A stretch of DNA of 64,000 nt from contig NZ_CP104208.1 in NCBI RefSeq assembly GCF_026230175.1, positions 2,914,001 to 2,978,000 of the forward strand. The letters are read 5' to 3'. The notes beneath the pieces are model-generated. The model was not told where the DNA came from, ran no database searches, and saw only the letters and a list, made by a program, of their open reading frames with translations. The translations under genes were made by a program, and so were the position numbers. Positions 16,785 through 29,815 of the stretch are shown here, in pieces (positions within the stretch are counted from its first letter, which is position 1; each line of letters starts with the position of its first letter). The stretch comes from Desulfovibrio mangrovi. GTDB lineage: Bacteria > Desulfobacterota > Desulfovibrionia > Desulfovibrionales > Desulfovibrionaceae.

Positions 16785-16975
16785 TCAAGAATCATCCAAA
16801 CGCACACGTGTACTTTCACTAGCTAGAAAAAGCAGCCTTTTGTGTCAACACGCCTCTCAGTTTACAGCGGTTACTTAATTTCTTCTCAACCTGCGCTACG
16901 TATGGGTTTGCGCCGAAATATGGTCTCAAAACTTTTTTCAGAAAATTTGCGATTTTTTCAGATCTCGAAACTGAA

Positions 16976-16991
16976 TGTTTCACGTGAAACA
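16976..16991. promoter_or_regulatory. Perfect parS centromere site
   Basis: TGTTTCACGTGAAACA is an exact match to the 16 bp chromosomal parS palindrome bound by ParB/Spo0J. It lies 240 bases upstream of parA and about 13 kb from dnaA, as expected for an origin-proximal centromere. Confidence 0.95.
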
Positions 16992-17210
16992 ATCTACACG
17001 TTAAAGTGAAGTTAAAGCGTAATACGAAGTATAGTTCAAAAGCATTGGTTGAAGGGATGTCAAATCGAGCACAGGTAAAAGCGATGCAAGGGGCAAAGAC
17101 TGGTTTCAGACCCAATCATTACTCCATTTACGGAGTAGCGGACGCAAGCCACTCGCCATGCTGGAAACAAGACCAACATAGGCAGGTATTGATCAGGTAA
17201 CATGCAGACA

Positions 17211-17237
17211 TAAAAAAAGCCCGCACAAGGCGGGCTC
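17211..17237 (-). terminator. Rho-independent terminator of the epimerase gene
   Basis: AGCCCGC-ACAA-GGCGGGCT hairpin with a T-run on the minus strand (A7 at 17212-17218), 23 bases after the stop codon. Confidence 0.9.
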
Positions 17238-17259
17238 TGAATCAGCATCAAAAGGCGTA

Positions 17260-18267
17260 TTACACCTTGTAGTAATCGCGGTACCAGTCAACGAAATTGC
17301 TGATCCCCTCTTCCACGGTGGTGCTGGGTTTGAAGCCGGTGTCCGCGATCAGATCATCCACATTGGCAAAAGTGGCAGCAACGTCGCCGGGCTGCATGGG
17401 CAGCATGTTCTTCTGAGCCTTCATGCCCAGCTTGTCTTCAAGCACTTCGATGAAGTGGCCGAGCTCTACCACGTTGTTGTTTCCGATGTTGTAGATGCGG
17501 TAGGGAGCTGGGCTGGTGCAAGGATCGGGATTGGCACCGGACCAGTCGGGGTTGGGCACAGGAGTGCGCTTGGTTACGCGCACCACACCTTCAACGATGT
17601 CGTCAATGTAGGTGAAGTCGCGGCGCATCTTGCCATGGTTGAACACGTTGATCGGCTTGCCTTCAAGAATGGCCTTGGTGAAAAGGAAGAGCGCCATGTC
17701 GGGACGGCCCCAGGGGCCGTAAACGGTGAAGAAACGAAGACCGGTGGTGGGCAGGCGGTACAGATGGCTGTAGGTGTGCGCCATGAGCTCGTTAGCTTTC
17801 TTGCTGGCGGCGTACAGGCTGATGGGGTGGTCCACGTTGTCATGCACGCTGAAGGGCATGGTGGTGTTCAGACCATACACGGAGCTGGAGGAGGCGTAGA
17901 CAAGGTGTTCAACCTTGTTGTGACGGCAGCCTTCCAGCACGTTGCAGAAGCCCACAAGGTTCGCATCCACATAGGAGTGCGGATTTTCAATGGAGTAGCG
18001 AACGCCTGCCTGCGCGGCAAGGTTCACAACGTGGGTGAACTTTTCTTCGGCAAAGAGCTTTGCCATGGCTTCACGGTCAGCAAGATCGATGTAGGCATGA
18101 CGGAAATTCTTGTCTTCGAGCAGAATGCCCAGACGGGTCTTCTTCAGTTCAACACTGTAGTAGTCGTTCAGGATATCCAGACCTACAACGGTATGTCCTT
18201 CAGACAGAAATCTGCGGGAAAGGTTGAAGCCGATAAAACCGGCTGCACCGGTAACAAGAATATGCAT
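17260..18267 (-). CDS. NAD-dependent UDP-glucuronate 4-epimerase-like protein
   Basis: 335-residue extended short-chain dehydrogenase/reductase. The NAD-binding motif is GAAGFIG (7-13). The catalytic residues are Y152 and K156 in LYAASK, with Ser in ASSSSVYG (about 126-132). The segment [40 protein letters not shown] is characteristic of UDP-glucuronic/galacturonic acid epimerases used for capsule or LPS sugars. AAGGAAG precedes the ATG. It stands alone between terminators. Activity on UDP-glucuronate is from family resemblance; a UDP-glucose epimerase is less likely. Confidence 0.92.
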   Translation of the reverse strand: MHILVTGAAGFIGFNLSRRFLSEGHTVVGLDILNDYYSVELKKTRLGILLEDKNFRHAYIDLADREAMAKLFAEEKFTHVVNLAAQAGVRYSIENPHSYVDANLVGFCNVLEGCRHNKVEHLVYASSSSVYGLNTTMPFSVHDNVDHPISLYAASKKANELMAHTYSHLYRLPTTGLRFFTVYGPWGRPDMALFLFTKAILEGKPINVFNHGKMRRDFTYIDDIVEGVVRVTKRTPVPNPDWSGANPDPCTSPAPYRIYNIGNNNVVELGHFIEVLEDKLGMKAQKNMLPMQPGDVAATFANVDDLIADTGFKPSTTVEEGISNFVDWYRDYYKV

Positions 18268-18583
18268 GGTTACTTCCTTATATGAAGATTAATCAGTAGC
18301 TGACGGAAAGTGCCCGAAGCATCCATCAAAGGTATCTGCTTGAAACAGGCAGGCGCATATGTAGCACCATCATGCAGGATTCGCCAGCCTCACGTGCGGA
18401 GAAAAACTGATGGGATTCATCAATCAAAATGAAGCAGTGCCCTGATCCGGCAAACTTCAGAGAAGACTGCGGGCACATGCCTGAAAAAGAGCCGGAAAAG
18501 CCCCCAGAAGACACCGTAAAACATACCATGGATCATGAGTCGAAAATTCAGGAAAACGGGCTCAGAAGCCAAATGTGAAGGGC
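18268..18583. other. Intergenic region without a gene
   Basis: About 315 bases upstream of the epimerase. It presumably carries the epimerase promoter. A 67-codon minus-strand ORF (18326-18529) has no ribosome-binding site and no protein character. Nothing else was seen. Confidence 0.5.
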
Positions 18584-18611
18584 ATGAAAAAAGGGCCCGA
18601 AGGCCCTGTTT
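18584..18611 (-). terminator. Rho-independent terminator of the DUF116 gene
   Basis: AGGGCC-TTCG-GGCCC stem-loop with a TTTTTT tail on the minus strand, 22 bases after the stop at 18633. Confidence 0.9.
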
Positions 18612-18632
18612 ACCGATGCAAGAGCATGTCCC

Positions 18633-19580
18633 CTACTCTTCTCCCTCGGACGAGAGACGGGAAGAGGAATTGTCACCGCTGGGTGCCGAAATCCCTTCTG
18701 CCTGTCCTGATAGTTTTGATCCGGAGCGATCATCAAGAATCACATTTAGGGCAAGGGGGGCAGGCGGATTTTTCAGGAACATGCGAAGCGCCTTCTCCAA
18801 GGTCTCCTCCGTCACAACAGTGTCCAGACACGGTCCGTGCGGCCGCTCGTTCAAAACACCATAGACGGGCAAAGGATAGGTGTCCTGAATGCCGGAGGTA
18901 AGATCGCGTTCGCAGGCAACCGCAATGATCATTCTGGGGCGCTTCTGCACCACAATACGGCGCGCAATGGTGCCGCCGGTGGCAATGGCGAACTGCACGC
19001 CGTAATGATCGCGCAACCGCAACAACATGCTCACCGGGCATTTGCCGCAGCGCTTGCAGTGATCAACATCGTAGGAAAGACGTATGGCACACTGGCTGGA
19101 CTGCAGACAATGCGGAGTAAGAATAAGGATCTGCTTCGGTTCGAACGTATCGTTCTCTGAACGCACCAGTTCGTTGTTAACCTTGATGAAGGAATGACGG
19201 ACACGTTCCTTGGAAATGCCGAGAAAACGGGCGAGAAGCACCATGAGAGGCAGAAAGAGCTTAATGGTCAGGCCACGCATACGCTGGGTGCCAAGAACGG
19301 GGCGACCCTTGAGAATATGCAGAACAAGACCGAGCGAAGCCCAGGCGATAACCGCAATAAGCCCGAAGAGAAAGGCACCGCTGAGGTACGGCAGCAGGGG
19401 GTGGATGTTGGCCAATCCGATATAGGGCACGATCCAGAAAAGCAGCAAAATTGTGCACAGCAGAATGCTCGTACCCGTGATAAGGCCGATGAACAGGCGC
19501 TTTCTGGAACCGTAGTAATCCTCAGCCCTGTGCTCGGATGATTGCGGTGTTGCTGCGGATGAATTCTTGTGGAGGGTCAT
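18633..19580 (-). CDS. DUF116 membrane protein
   Basis: 315-residue protein. Two to three transmembrane helices fall within about 28-90 (LFIGLITGTSILLCTILLLFW, GAFLFGLIAVIAWASLGLVL). The cytosolic DUF116 part contains ILTPHCLQSSQC and YDVDHCKRCGKCPVSML, a Cys-rich set that could bind a metal or Fe-S cluster, then a nucleotide-like GVQFAIATGGTIARRIV and VACERDLTSGI. The C-terminal 40 residues are Ser/Gly-rich and disordered. The family has no proven function. It follows fmt and def on the same strand with a 195-base gap and an intervening fmt promoter-side terminator, so it is probably its own unit. Confidence 0.88.
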   Translation of the reverse strand: MTLHKNSSAATPQSSEHRAEDYYGSRKRLFIGLITGTSILLCTILLLFWIVPYIGLANIHPLLPYLSGAFLFGLIAVIAWASLGLVLHILKGRPVLGTQRMRGLTIKLFLPLMVLLARFLGISKERVRHSFIKVNNELVRSENDTFEPKQILILTPHCLQSSQCAIRLSYDVDHCKRCGKCPVSMLLRLRDHYGVQFAIATGGTIARRIVVQKRPRMIIAVACERDLTSGIQDTYPLPVYGVLNERPHGPCLDTVVTEETLEKALRMFLKNPPAPLALNVILDDRSGSKLSGQAEGISAPSGDNSSSRLSSEGEE

Positions 19581-19719
19581 TCAGTTTCTATCTGGGATAA
19601 AAGGTTATTCGTCGTGCAAAGTTGGATTAGCATACCTTATCCAGCCGTAAGTGCAAGGTATGACAAGTCAGTATCTAACTACGCAGAACCATGATGAATC
19701 CATTGAAGCATGCACAGGA

Positions 19720-19749
19720 TATAAAAAAAGGCCTGCTGTGCAGGCCTGA
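19720..19749 (-). terminator. Rho-independent terminator of the def-fmt operon
   Basis: AGGCCTG-CTGTG-CAGGCCT stem-loop with a run of seven T residues on the minus strand, 27 bases past the fmt stop. Confidence 0.9.
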
Positions 19750-19775
19750 TGAATCCCGGAAAAAAGTCACACCTG

Positions 19776-20759
19776 TCACAGGCCTTCGCCCGAACAGGCG
19801 GCATCGGCGCAATTACCCAGATAGCCGCAATGGAAGGCGGCTGCGGTCATGGGCTTCTTGTTCGCCGGACGCAGCATGGCGATGTGGTATTCACGATCCC
19901 TGGTGGCAATCACCAGCTTGCCGTCCTTGAGCCCGAGCACGGTACCGGGTGCGGGCAGCGATCCATCGGCGGCCGGTTCCATGGCGGGACCGATGACGCC
20001 GGGGTCGATAGATATACGCAGATCCTTCTGCCCTGCCCTGTGCATGGCGAAATAGGCGCCGGGCCATGGCGATACGCCGCGAATGCGGGCATGCACAACC
20101 TTGGCAGGCTGATTCCAGTCCACAATGCCTTCGGACTTCTCCAGCTTGGCGGCGTGGGTGGAGAGTGCGTTATCCTGCGTCTTGGGATGCAGACCGCCTT
20201 TGGGGAGCAATTCCAGTGCTTCCACAAGCAGCTTGCCGCCCATGGCTGCGAGCTGATCGTGCATGGTGCCTGCCGTGTCGGCAATGCCTATGGCCATGGC
20301 CTTCTGGAGCAGAATTGGGCCGGTATCAAGGCCCTTTTCCATCTGCATGATGGTCACGCCGGTAACAGGGTCGCCGTTCATGATGGCGCGCTGAATGGGA
20401 GCGGCTCCGCGATATTTGGGAAGCAGCGAGGCATGCACGTTGATGGCGCCGTAGGTGGGGATATCCAGAACCTTCTGGGGAAGGATCAGCCCGTATGCGG
20501 CAACGAGAAGCACGTCAGGACGCAGATCGCGCAGAACCTGAACATCTTCTTCGTTTTTGAAATTCAGGGGCTGGTACACGGGAAGGTCAAGCTCAAACGC
20601 CAGTTCCTTCACCTCGGAAATCTTGCAGACCTGCCCGCGTCCGCAGGGTCGGTCAGGCTGGGTGTATACACCCACAATTTCACAACCACCCCACTCTGCC
20701 ACCTGCCGCAGAATGGTTGCGGCAAATTCGGGAGTCCCCATGTAAACAGCGCGCATCAT
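19776..20759 (-). CDS. fmt: Methionyl-tRNA formyltransferase
   Basis: 327-residue Fmt, which formylates Met-tRNA for initiation using 10-formyl-tetrahydrofolate. The N-terminal hydrolase domain shows MGTPEFAATIL, the catalytic region INVHASLLPKYRGAAPIQRAI and GLDTGPILLQKAM. The C-terminal OB-like domain (about 210-315) contacts tRNA. The length is normal for the family. Two ATG codons in tandem (20759 and 20756) are both possible starts. It follows def with one base between stop and start, so the two are translationally coupled, the usual pairing of formylation and deformylation. Confidence 0.97.
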   Translation of the reverse strand: MMRAVYMGTPEFAATILRQVAEWGGCEIVGVYTQPDRPCGRGQVCKISEVKELAFELDLPVYQPLNFKNEEDVQVLRDLRPDVLLVAAYGLILPQKVLDIPTYGAINVHASLLPKYRGAAPIQRAIMNGDPVTGVTIMQMEKGLDTGPILLQKAMAIGIADTAGTMHDQLAAMGGKLLVEALELLPKGGLHPKTQDNALSTHAAKLEKSEGIVDWNQPAKVVHARIRGVSPWPGAYFAMHRAGQKDLRISIDPGVIGPAMEPAADGSLPAPGTVLGLKDGKLVIATRDREYHIAMLRPANKKPMTAAAFHCGYLGNCADAACSGEGL

Positions 20760-20760
20760 G

Positions 20761-21261
20761 CTACTTCTTCAACCATTTTTTGACTTTGTTATCGTACATG
20801 GTTCGCTTCAGCCGGCTGATTCTGTCAATGAACAGGACGCCGTTCAAGTGGTCGATCTCGTGCTGCAGGCAGATGGCCAGAAGACCATCCGCGTCCATGC
20901 AGATATCGTTGCCGTTAAGATCCTTGGCGTTCAGGCGTACCTTTTCGGCACGGGTGATCTTGGAACGATAGTTGACCACGGAAAGGCAACCCTCTTCGGA
21001 ATCCACTTCGCCTTCCATGTTATCAAGGCAGGGATTGATGAGGGTCATCAATTCCTTGCGCTCTTCGGGGCCGCTCACGTCCACCACGATAAGACGGCAG
21101 GATTCGCCCACCTGAGGCGCGGCAAGACCGATGCCCTCTTCCCTGTACATGGTTTCCGCCATGTCTGCGGCAAGCTGACGAATCTCGTCGGTGATCTCGG
21201 TGATGTCCTCGCACTCAATGGCAAGGCGCTCATCAGGGTATTTCAAAACTTTTCTAATCAT
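20761..21261 (-). CDS. def: Peptide deformylase
   Basis: 166-residue metallo-deformylase that removes the N-formyl group from nascent proteins. All three motifs are intact: GIGLAAPQ (43-50), EEGCLS with C92, and QHEIDH with H134 and H138 binding the metal and Glu acting in catalysis. The C-terminus is the basic tail KVKKWLKK. It is the first gene of the def-fmt operon, preceded by about 300 bases of noncoding DNA. Confidence 0.97.
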   Translation of the reverse strand: MIRKVLKYPDERLAIECEDITEITDEIRQLAADMAETMYREEGIGLAAPQVGESCRLIVVDVSGPEERKELMTLINPCLDNMEGEVDSEEGCLSVVNYRSKITRAEKVRLNAKDLNGNDICMDADGLLAICLQHEIDHLNGVLFIDRISRLKRTMYDNKVKKWLKK

Positions 21262-21565
21262 TAATATTACCGGACATATAGCCTGGAAGGCTACATGAAG
21301 ATTTAAATTTCAGGAAAGGGCGGAAATGCAATAATCCCGCCTGACGTGCAGGAACATAAGCACTAATTGCATGGATGAAAAGAGGAAAAGTCCTACCTAT
21401 ATTGAGGGGGATGAATCTGCATACGAATTACAGTGCGTCAGGCACACTGTGAGAGGGGGAAATATGCAGACTAAGCCTGCGGAATGCTGGTGAAGGGAAG
21501 CCCGCACGGTATGGCAGGATAACCGATGATCCCGCAGCGACTGACGCTACAGATTCAAAATCTGC
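21262..21565. other. Intergenic region upstream of def
   Basis: About 300 bases between the TPR lipoprotein stop and def. It contains short complementary segments (for example CAGTG...CACTG near 21431-21451 and paired GACG/CGTC elements), but I could not fold it into a known RNA family. It should hold the def promoter. Confidence 0.5.
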
Positions 21566-22351
21566 CTATTTCAGACGCTGCCGCAGATACTCCAGACGTT
21601 TCTCTATGGCCATGGGGTTGGGATAGGTCCCCAGAATGTCTTCGAGAAGGCTGATAGACTGGCGAGTTTTGCCCAGCTGATCATAAACGTCCGAAAGCAG
21701 CAGAGAAACGAGGGCGTGCAGCTCCATATCCAGATTCGGCGTCTGGATCACCTGCTCCAGCGTTTTCTCGGCTGCGTCGTAGTTCTCAAGATAGAACTGG
21801 GTCTGGGCGAGATCATAGAGGCAGCGGGCGTGCTCCAGATCATCGACCTTCAGTTCCACGCAGGCGCGCAAGGCGTCGATGGCAAGATCGTAATCACCGG
21901 TGTAGAGATAGGCTTCGCCGATGTTGCGGTAGGCACGGGCCTGATCCACAGAGGTGCTTTCAGGAAGATTCAGAAGCCGCTGCCATACTTCTATGGCCTT
22001 CTCCATGTTGCGGGTATCCATGCTCAGGTTGCCGAGACGGTAAAGAATATCCTTTGCCCGTCCGGCCTGATCGCCGAATTCCAGAAACATGGCTTCCAGA
22101 AGTTCAATGGCGTCCTGACTGTTGTTGCGAACATTGTACGCAAGCTCGTACAGCTTGTTCCACACTTCCCAGCGCTCGGGGCTCTGCTGGTGAATCTTGA
22201 GATAGCGTTCATACAGGCGCTCGGCCTCAAGGTACTGCCGTTCAACATACGCTTTACGGGCAGAAACAAGATCATCCTCGGCCTCCGGCTGCGAAGTGCA
22301 ACCGGAGGCGAGGATGGTAACCAGCAATACTGCAAGCAGCGTTCGTTTCAT
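21566..22351 (-). CDS. TPR-repeat lipoprotein
   Basis: 261-residue lipoprotein with lipobox LASGC (Cys 18). The mature part is an array of tetratricopeptide-like helix pairs (ARKAYVERQYLEAERLYERYLKIH, KAIEVWQRLLNLPES, AIDALRACVELKVDDLEHARCLYDLAQTQFYLENYDAAEKTLEQVI), about five to six repeats. It resembles envelope assembly scaffolds such as BamD/YbgF-type proteins but lacks a recognisable partner motif. Its ATG follows the gyrA stop directly (TAA-ATG), so it is cotranscribed and coupled with gyrA, a placement that does not explain its function. Confidence 0.85.
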   Translation of the reverse strand: MKRTLLAVLLVTILASGCTSQPEAEDDLVSARKAYVERQYLEAERLYERYLKIHQQSPERWEVWNKLYELAYNVRNNSQDAIELLEAMFLEFGDQAGRAKDILYRLGNLSMDTRNMEKAIEVWQRLLNLPESTSVDQARAYRNIGEAYLYTGDYDLAIDALRACVELKVDDLEHARCLYDLAQTQFYLENYDAAEKTLEQVIQTPNLDMELHALVSLLLSDVYDQLGKTRQSISLLEDILGTYPNPMAIEKRLEYLRQRLK

Positions 22352-24787
22352 TTATTCCTGATCTTCGGAACTGTCTTCCCGTTCCTGCACACGGTCGAAT
22401 CCGACCACAAGACCGCCCTCATTCAACGAGACGAGGCGCACGCCCTGCGTAGCACGGCCAACGCTGCGAACCTCGTTGATATTCATGCGGATGATCTTGT
22501 TGTCAGACGTGAGCAGGATAAGCTCGTCTTCAAGCTCAACGGGTATCGCACCAAGCACGGGACCGGTCTTGGGCGTCACCTTGAAGTTGATGATGCCCTT
22601 GCCGCCGCGGGTCTGAACTCTGTAGAGCTCAAGACGCGTGCGCTTACCGTAGCCGTGGTCGGAAACGGTCATTATCTCGGAAGTGGTATCCTGCGCAAGC
22701 GTCACGCAGGCCACAACCTCGTCCTTGCCGCGCAGGGCAATGCCCTTTACGCCGGTAGCGCTGCGGCCCATGGCACGTACGTCGTTGCAGCTGAAGCGGA
22801 TGGCAATGCCGTCCTGCGTGGTGAGCACCACGTCGCAACGGTCATTGACCTCGCGTACCATGATGAGTTCGTCGTCCTCACGCAGGCCCACGGCGATGAT
22901 GCCGGTACGACGGCACTTGCTGTAGAGGTCGGCGCTGGAACGCTTCACCATGCCGCGCTTGGTGGCAAAGAGGAAGTACTTGGTCTCGTCGAAGTCACGC
23001 ACGGAAAGTGCGGTGGTGACGAACTCGTTCTCCTCAAGCGGCAGCAGGTTGGCAATATGCACGCCCTTGGCGGTGCGGCTGCCTTCCGGAATCTGGTGAA
23101 CCTTCAGCTGGAACATGCGGCCCTTGTTGGTGAAGAGCAGCAGGTACTGATGGTTGGTCGTAGTCAGGAAGTCCTGAACAAAGTCGCCGTCACCTGTCTG
23201 CACGCCGGCCACGCCCTTGCCGCCACGCTTCTGGGCGCGGTAGGATTCCAGCGAGGTGCGCTTGATGTAGCCACGACGGGACAGGGTGATGACCACGTCT
23301 TCGTCGGGGATGAGGTCTTCAATGTCGATGCCGTCGAGTTCGGCTTCGATGATGGTGCGGCGGGGAGAAGAGAAGGTCTCTCTGAGCTGGGTAAGCTCAT
23401 CACGCACAACACCCTGAAGAACTTCACGATTTTCAAGAATGGACTTGAACCACTCAATCTGCTTGAGCAGTTCGGTGTATTCTTCGATAAGCTTTTCGTG
23501 CTCAAGGTTGGTCAGACGCTGCAGACGCATGTCCAGAATGGCCTGCGCCTGAATCTCGGTCAGCCCGAAGCGGTCCATGAGACCGGTACGTGCGTCCAGA
23601 GGCGTCTTGGAGGCGCGGATGATGCGCACCACTTCGTCGATGTTATCCAGCGCGATACGCAGACCTTCCAGAATATGGGCACGGGCTTCGGCCTTGCGCA
23701 GGTCGTAGCGGGTGCGGCGGATGATCACTTCGCGACGATGGTCAAGGAAGTAGGCAAGCGCGCTCTTCAGGGTCAGCGTCTGCGGGCGGTTGCCCACAAC
23801 TGCGAGCATGTTGATGCCGAAGGAGGATTCCAGCGGTGTGAACTTGTACAGCGCGTTGATGACGATTTCAGGTATGGTGCCGCGCTTCAGGTCCATGACC
23901 ACGCGGATGCCCTTACGGTCGGATTCGTCACGCAGGTCCGTGATGCCGTCGATCTTGCGGTCGTTTACCAGCGCCGCAATCTTTTCAACCAGGCTGGACT
24001 TGTTCAGGGCGTAGGGAATCTCGCGAATGACGATGGACTGGAAGCCCTTCTTGCGCTCTTCAATCTCCACCTTGCCGCGGATTTTCACGGTGCCGCGACC
24101 GGTGGTGTAGGCATCGCGCAGTCCCTGTCCGGCATAGCAGAAGCCGCCGGTGGGGAAGTCCGGACCCTTCACATACTGCATCAGTTCTTCAATGCTGCAG
24201 TCGCGGTTATCCAGCAGCACAAGCAGTGCATCCACCAATTCGCCGAGGTTGTGCGGCGGAATGTTGGTGGCCATACCTACCGCAATACCGGAAGAACCGT
24301 TCAGCAGCAGGTTGGGAACCTTGGTGGGAAGAACGGAAGGTTCCAGCAGCGTGTTATCGTAGTTGGGCTTGAAGTCGACGGTTTCCTTGTCGATGTCGGA
24401 AAGGAATTCGCCGGCAAGGCGGGACATGCGCACTTCCGTGTAACGCATGGCTGCCGCGGCGTCGCCGTCGATGGAACCGAAGTTACCCTGACCGTCCACG
24501 AGCATGTCGCGCATGGAGAAGGGCTGAGCCATACGCACGAGGGCGTCATACACCGCTGAGTCGCCGTGAGGATGGTATTTACCGATAACGTCACCGACCA
24601 CGCGCGCGGACTTCTTGTGGGCACGGTTCCAACCGTTGCCCAGCTCGTGCTGCGCGAACATGATGCGGCGGTGAACAGGCTTGAGCCCGTCACGCACGTC
24701 AGGAATGGCTCGGCCTATGATAACACTCAGAGAATACTCAAGATATGACTTCTTAAGCTCTTGTTCTATGGTTACTTGATTCGACAC
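22352..24787 (-). CDS. gyrA: DNA gyrase subunit A
   Basis: 811-residue GyrA, the DNA-cleaving subunit of gyrase. The active tyrosine is Y116 ([12 protein letters not shown]). The quinolone-resistance region reads [17 protein letters not shown] with Ser at 77 and Asp at 81, the susceptible residues. The GyrA box is QKRGGKG (about 517-523), and the C-terminal beta-pinwheel repeats follow (about 500-800, e.g. [20 protein letters not shown]). The acidic tail ends [11 protein letters not shown] at 24787 is the start, with GAGG upstream. It lies 14 bases after gyrB in the dnaA-dnaN-gyrB-gyrA series. Confidence 0.98.
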   Translation of the reverse strand: MSNQVTIEQELKKSYLEYSLSVIIGRAIPDVRDGLKPVHRRIMFAQHELGNGWNRAHKKSARVVGDVIGKYHPHGDSAVYDALVRMAQPFSMRDMLVDGQGNFGSIDGDAAAAMRYTEVRMSRLAGEFLSDIDKETVDFKPNYDNTLLEPSVLPTKVPNLLLNGSSGIAVGMATNIPPHNLGELVDALLVLLDNRDCSIEELMQYVKGPDFPTGGFCYAGQGLRDAYTTGRGTVKIRGKVEIEERKKGFQSIVIREIPYALNKSSLVEKIAALVNDRKIDGITDLRDESDRKGIRVVMDLKRGTIPEIVINALYKFTPLESSFGINMLAVVGNRPQTLTLKSALAYFLDHRREVIIRRTRYDLRKAEARAHILEGLRIALDNIDEVVRIIRASKTPLDARTGLMDRFGLTEIQAQAILDMRLQRLTNLEHEKLIEEYTELLKQIEWFKSILENREVLQGVVRDELTQLRETFSSPRRTIIEAELDGIDIEDLIPDEDVVITLSRRGYIKRTSLESYRAQKRGGKGVAGVQTGDGDFVQDFLTTTNHQYLLLFTNKGRMFQLKVHQIPEGSRTAKGVHIANLLPLEENEFVTTALSVRDFDETKYFLFATKRGMVKRSSADLYSKCRRTGIIAVGLREDDELIMVREVNDRCDVVLTTQDGIAIRFSCNDVRAMGRSATGVKGIALRGKDEVVACVTLAQDTTSEIMTVSDHGYGKRTRLELYRVQTRGGKGIINFKVTPKTGPVLGAIPVELEDELILLTSDNKIIRMNINEVRSVGRATQGVRLVSLNEGGLVVGFDRVQEREDSSEDQE

Positions 24788-24801
24788 GTTCAGGCCTCGT
24801 T

Positions 24802-28361
<3,560 letters not shown>

Positions 28362-28440
28362 TATGATCTCCTTGTAATAGTAGTAGGGGGTGTGCCTTTG
28401 TTTCTACTAGAACTATCTATCTGATTTTCATGAATTTTAT

Positions 28441-28460
28441 CGGTAACAATGTCGGTAACA
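28441..28460. repeat. Direct repeats in the dnaN leader
   Basis: CGGTAACA occurs at 28441-28448 and again at 28453-28460, a 12 bp period, in the 136 bp gap between dnaA and dnaN. It may be a regulator site; nothing further is visible. Confidence 0.4.
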
Positions 28461-28498
28461 TTTTATGCACCGTCATTGCGTAACCTGTGCGCTTTTTC

Positions 28499-29815
28499 TT
28501 AACTGTCTCTGGTTAGACACTTTTTCTTCAACTCGGTTACCAAAATTTTCGTATCTCTGTTACTATCCTGTAATTCTTTAACTTTTTTAACAGCGTACAT
28601 GGCCGTGGAATGGTCCTTTCCGCCGAAGATGCGCCCGAGGGAAGGATAGGAACTGCCCAGCAGCTGACGGCATATGAACATGGCCAGCTGGCGGGCCTGC
28701 ACTATCTTCTGGTGCCGCTTGGTGCCGGTGATGTCCTTGTCGTGCAGCCCGAAATGCTCGGAAATGACGGCTATGACCGTATCTGGCGTTATGGAGCTGC
28801 CCTGCTTGTCATCCGTGTGGGCAAGAATCTGCTCGAAATCCTTGTCCGTCACTTCCCTGCTCATGAGATCGCGGTAAGCCGCAAGCTTGGTCAGAATGCC
28901 CTGCAGGTTCCGGAAATCAGGAAAGCGCTGGCAGAGCATGAAGGTCTGTTCTTTGGAAATGCGCAGCCTGTCATGCTTGAGCCGCTGCTGCACGAAGCGC
29001 ACGCGGATATCCAGATCCTGCGGCTTTATCTGGGCGATAAGGCCCCACTCCAGCCGCGATCTGAGCTTGGCATCCAGAAAATCATACCCCGAGACTATCC
29101 CGGTAGACGTAAAGATCATCTGCTTTCCGGCATCATGGAACATGTTGAAAATGATGACCATCTCTTCCTGCAGCAGGGGGAAATCCTTGAAGCGCTGCAC
29201 ATCGTCCAGCAGGAAATAGGCGAAGCGGGAAAGGTGCCTGCGTGCGCCGTAGAGATCGCCTTCATATTCCACGGCATACAGGGCGGCCAGATCTTCCACC
29301 GTACCAAGGAAGATGGATTCAGGGTCCGTGTGGCGGGCAATCTCGTTGGCCATGGCGCGCAGAAGGTGCGTTTTGCCGGAACCGCTGGGGCCGCACAGGA
29401 CAAAGGGATTGTATTTCGGGGCCCCCTGCTTCACCACTTCGCGGGCGCTGGCAATGGGAAATTCGTTTTTGCGGTTGTGCAGATAGGTTTCGAAGGTGAA
29501 CTGCTGTCCGAAAGGAATATCCAGATTCTTGATCCGCGCAGAAGCGGGAGAAACAGGCATTCTGCCGCCTGCTTTGGCAGAGGCGCGCGTGGAATAGTCG
29601 AGCTTGTACCCTTCGTCCAGATATTCGCGCAGGGCGTTTTCAAAGGCGCCTTGCGCATTCTGCTGAAACCAGTGCGCGAAAAAGGGATGCGGAAAATACA
29701 CGGAAAGCCGCTTTTCCGTGGCACTCATCACCAGCGTCAGCGGATCGTACCACTGGCGCAGGGCCTGATCGGAAAAGGTGTGGGAAAGATGGTCTCGGAG
29801 GGCTTTCTTGAGCAC
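28499..29815 (-). CDS. dnaA: Chromosomal replication initiator DnaA
   Basis: 438-residue DnaA, the AAA+ ATPase that melts oriC. Domain I covers about 1-75 (LKKALRDHLSHTFSDQALRQWYDPLTLV). A short linker follows, then domain III with Walker A GPSGSGKTH (142-150) and Walker B FLLDD (201-205). Domain IV carries the DNA-binding signature SLGRIFGGKDHSTAMYAV (G399 region). I chose GTG 29815 because the family N-terminus begins here; an open reading continues upstream to 29980 but has no domain character. The ribosome-binding site (AAAGAAA) is weak, so the start is the least certain part. Confidence 0.95.
   Translation of the reverse strand: MLKKALRDHLSHTFSDQALRQWYDPLTLVMSATEKRLSVYFPHPFFAHWFQQNAQGAFENALREYLDEGYKLDYSTRASAKAGGRMPVSPASARIKNLDIPFGQQFTFETYLHNRKNEFPIASAREVVKQGAPKYNPFVLCGPSGSGKTHLLRAMANEIARHTDPESIFLGTVEDLAALYAVEYEGDLYGARRHLSRFAYFLLDDVQRFKDFPLLQEEMVIIFNMFHDAGKQMIFTSTGIVSGYDFLDAKLRSRLEWGLIAQIKPQDLDIRVRFVQQRLKHDRLRISKEQTFMLCQRFPDFRNLQGILTKLAAYRDLMSREVTDKDFEQILAHTDDKQGSSITPDTVIAVISEHFGLHDKDITGTKRHQKIVQARQLAMFICRQLLGSSYPSLGRIFGGKDHSTAMYAVKKVKELQDSNRDTKILVTELKKKCLTRDS

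Larger units (their letters stand above)
16737..17210. other. AT-rich intergenic region with parS sites
   Basis: About 470 bases between parA and the epimerase gene. It holds two parS-type palindromes, T-rich direct repeats (TTTTTTCAGA twice near 16935-16962) and no credible ORF. Short ORFs across it lack ribosome-binding sites and coding character. Confidence 0.7.

Noticed and set aside
18326-18529. 67-codon minus-strand ORF upstream of the epimerase
   Set aside because: No ribosome-binding site and no protein character; likely leader DNA.
21380-21545. Possible structured RNA (cobalamin riboswitch or small stable RNA) upstream of def
   Set aside because: GGTGAAGGGAAGCCCGC recalled riboswitch or SRP-like words but the conserved boxes could not be placed and orientation does not fit a downstream target.
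21716-24559. 947-codon plus-strand ORF opposite gyrA and the TPR lipoprotein
   Set aside because: Antisense shadow of gyrA; no recognisable domain.
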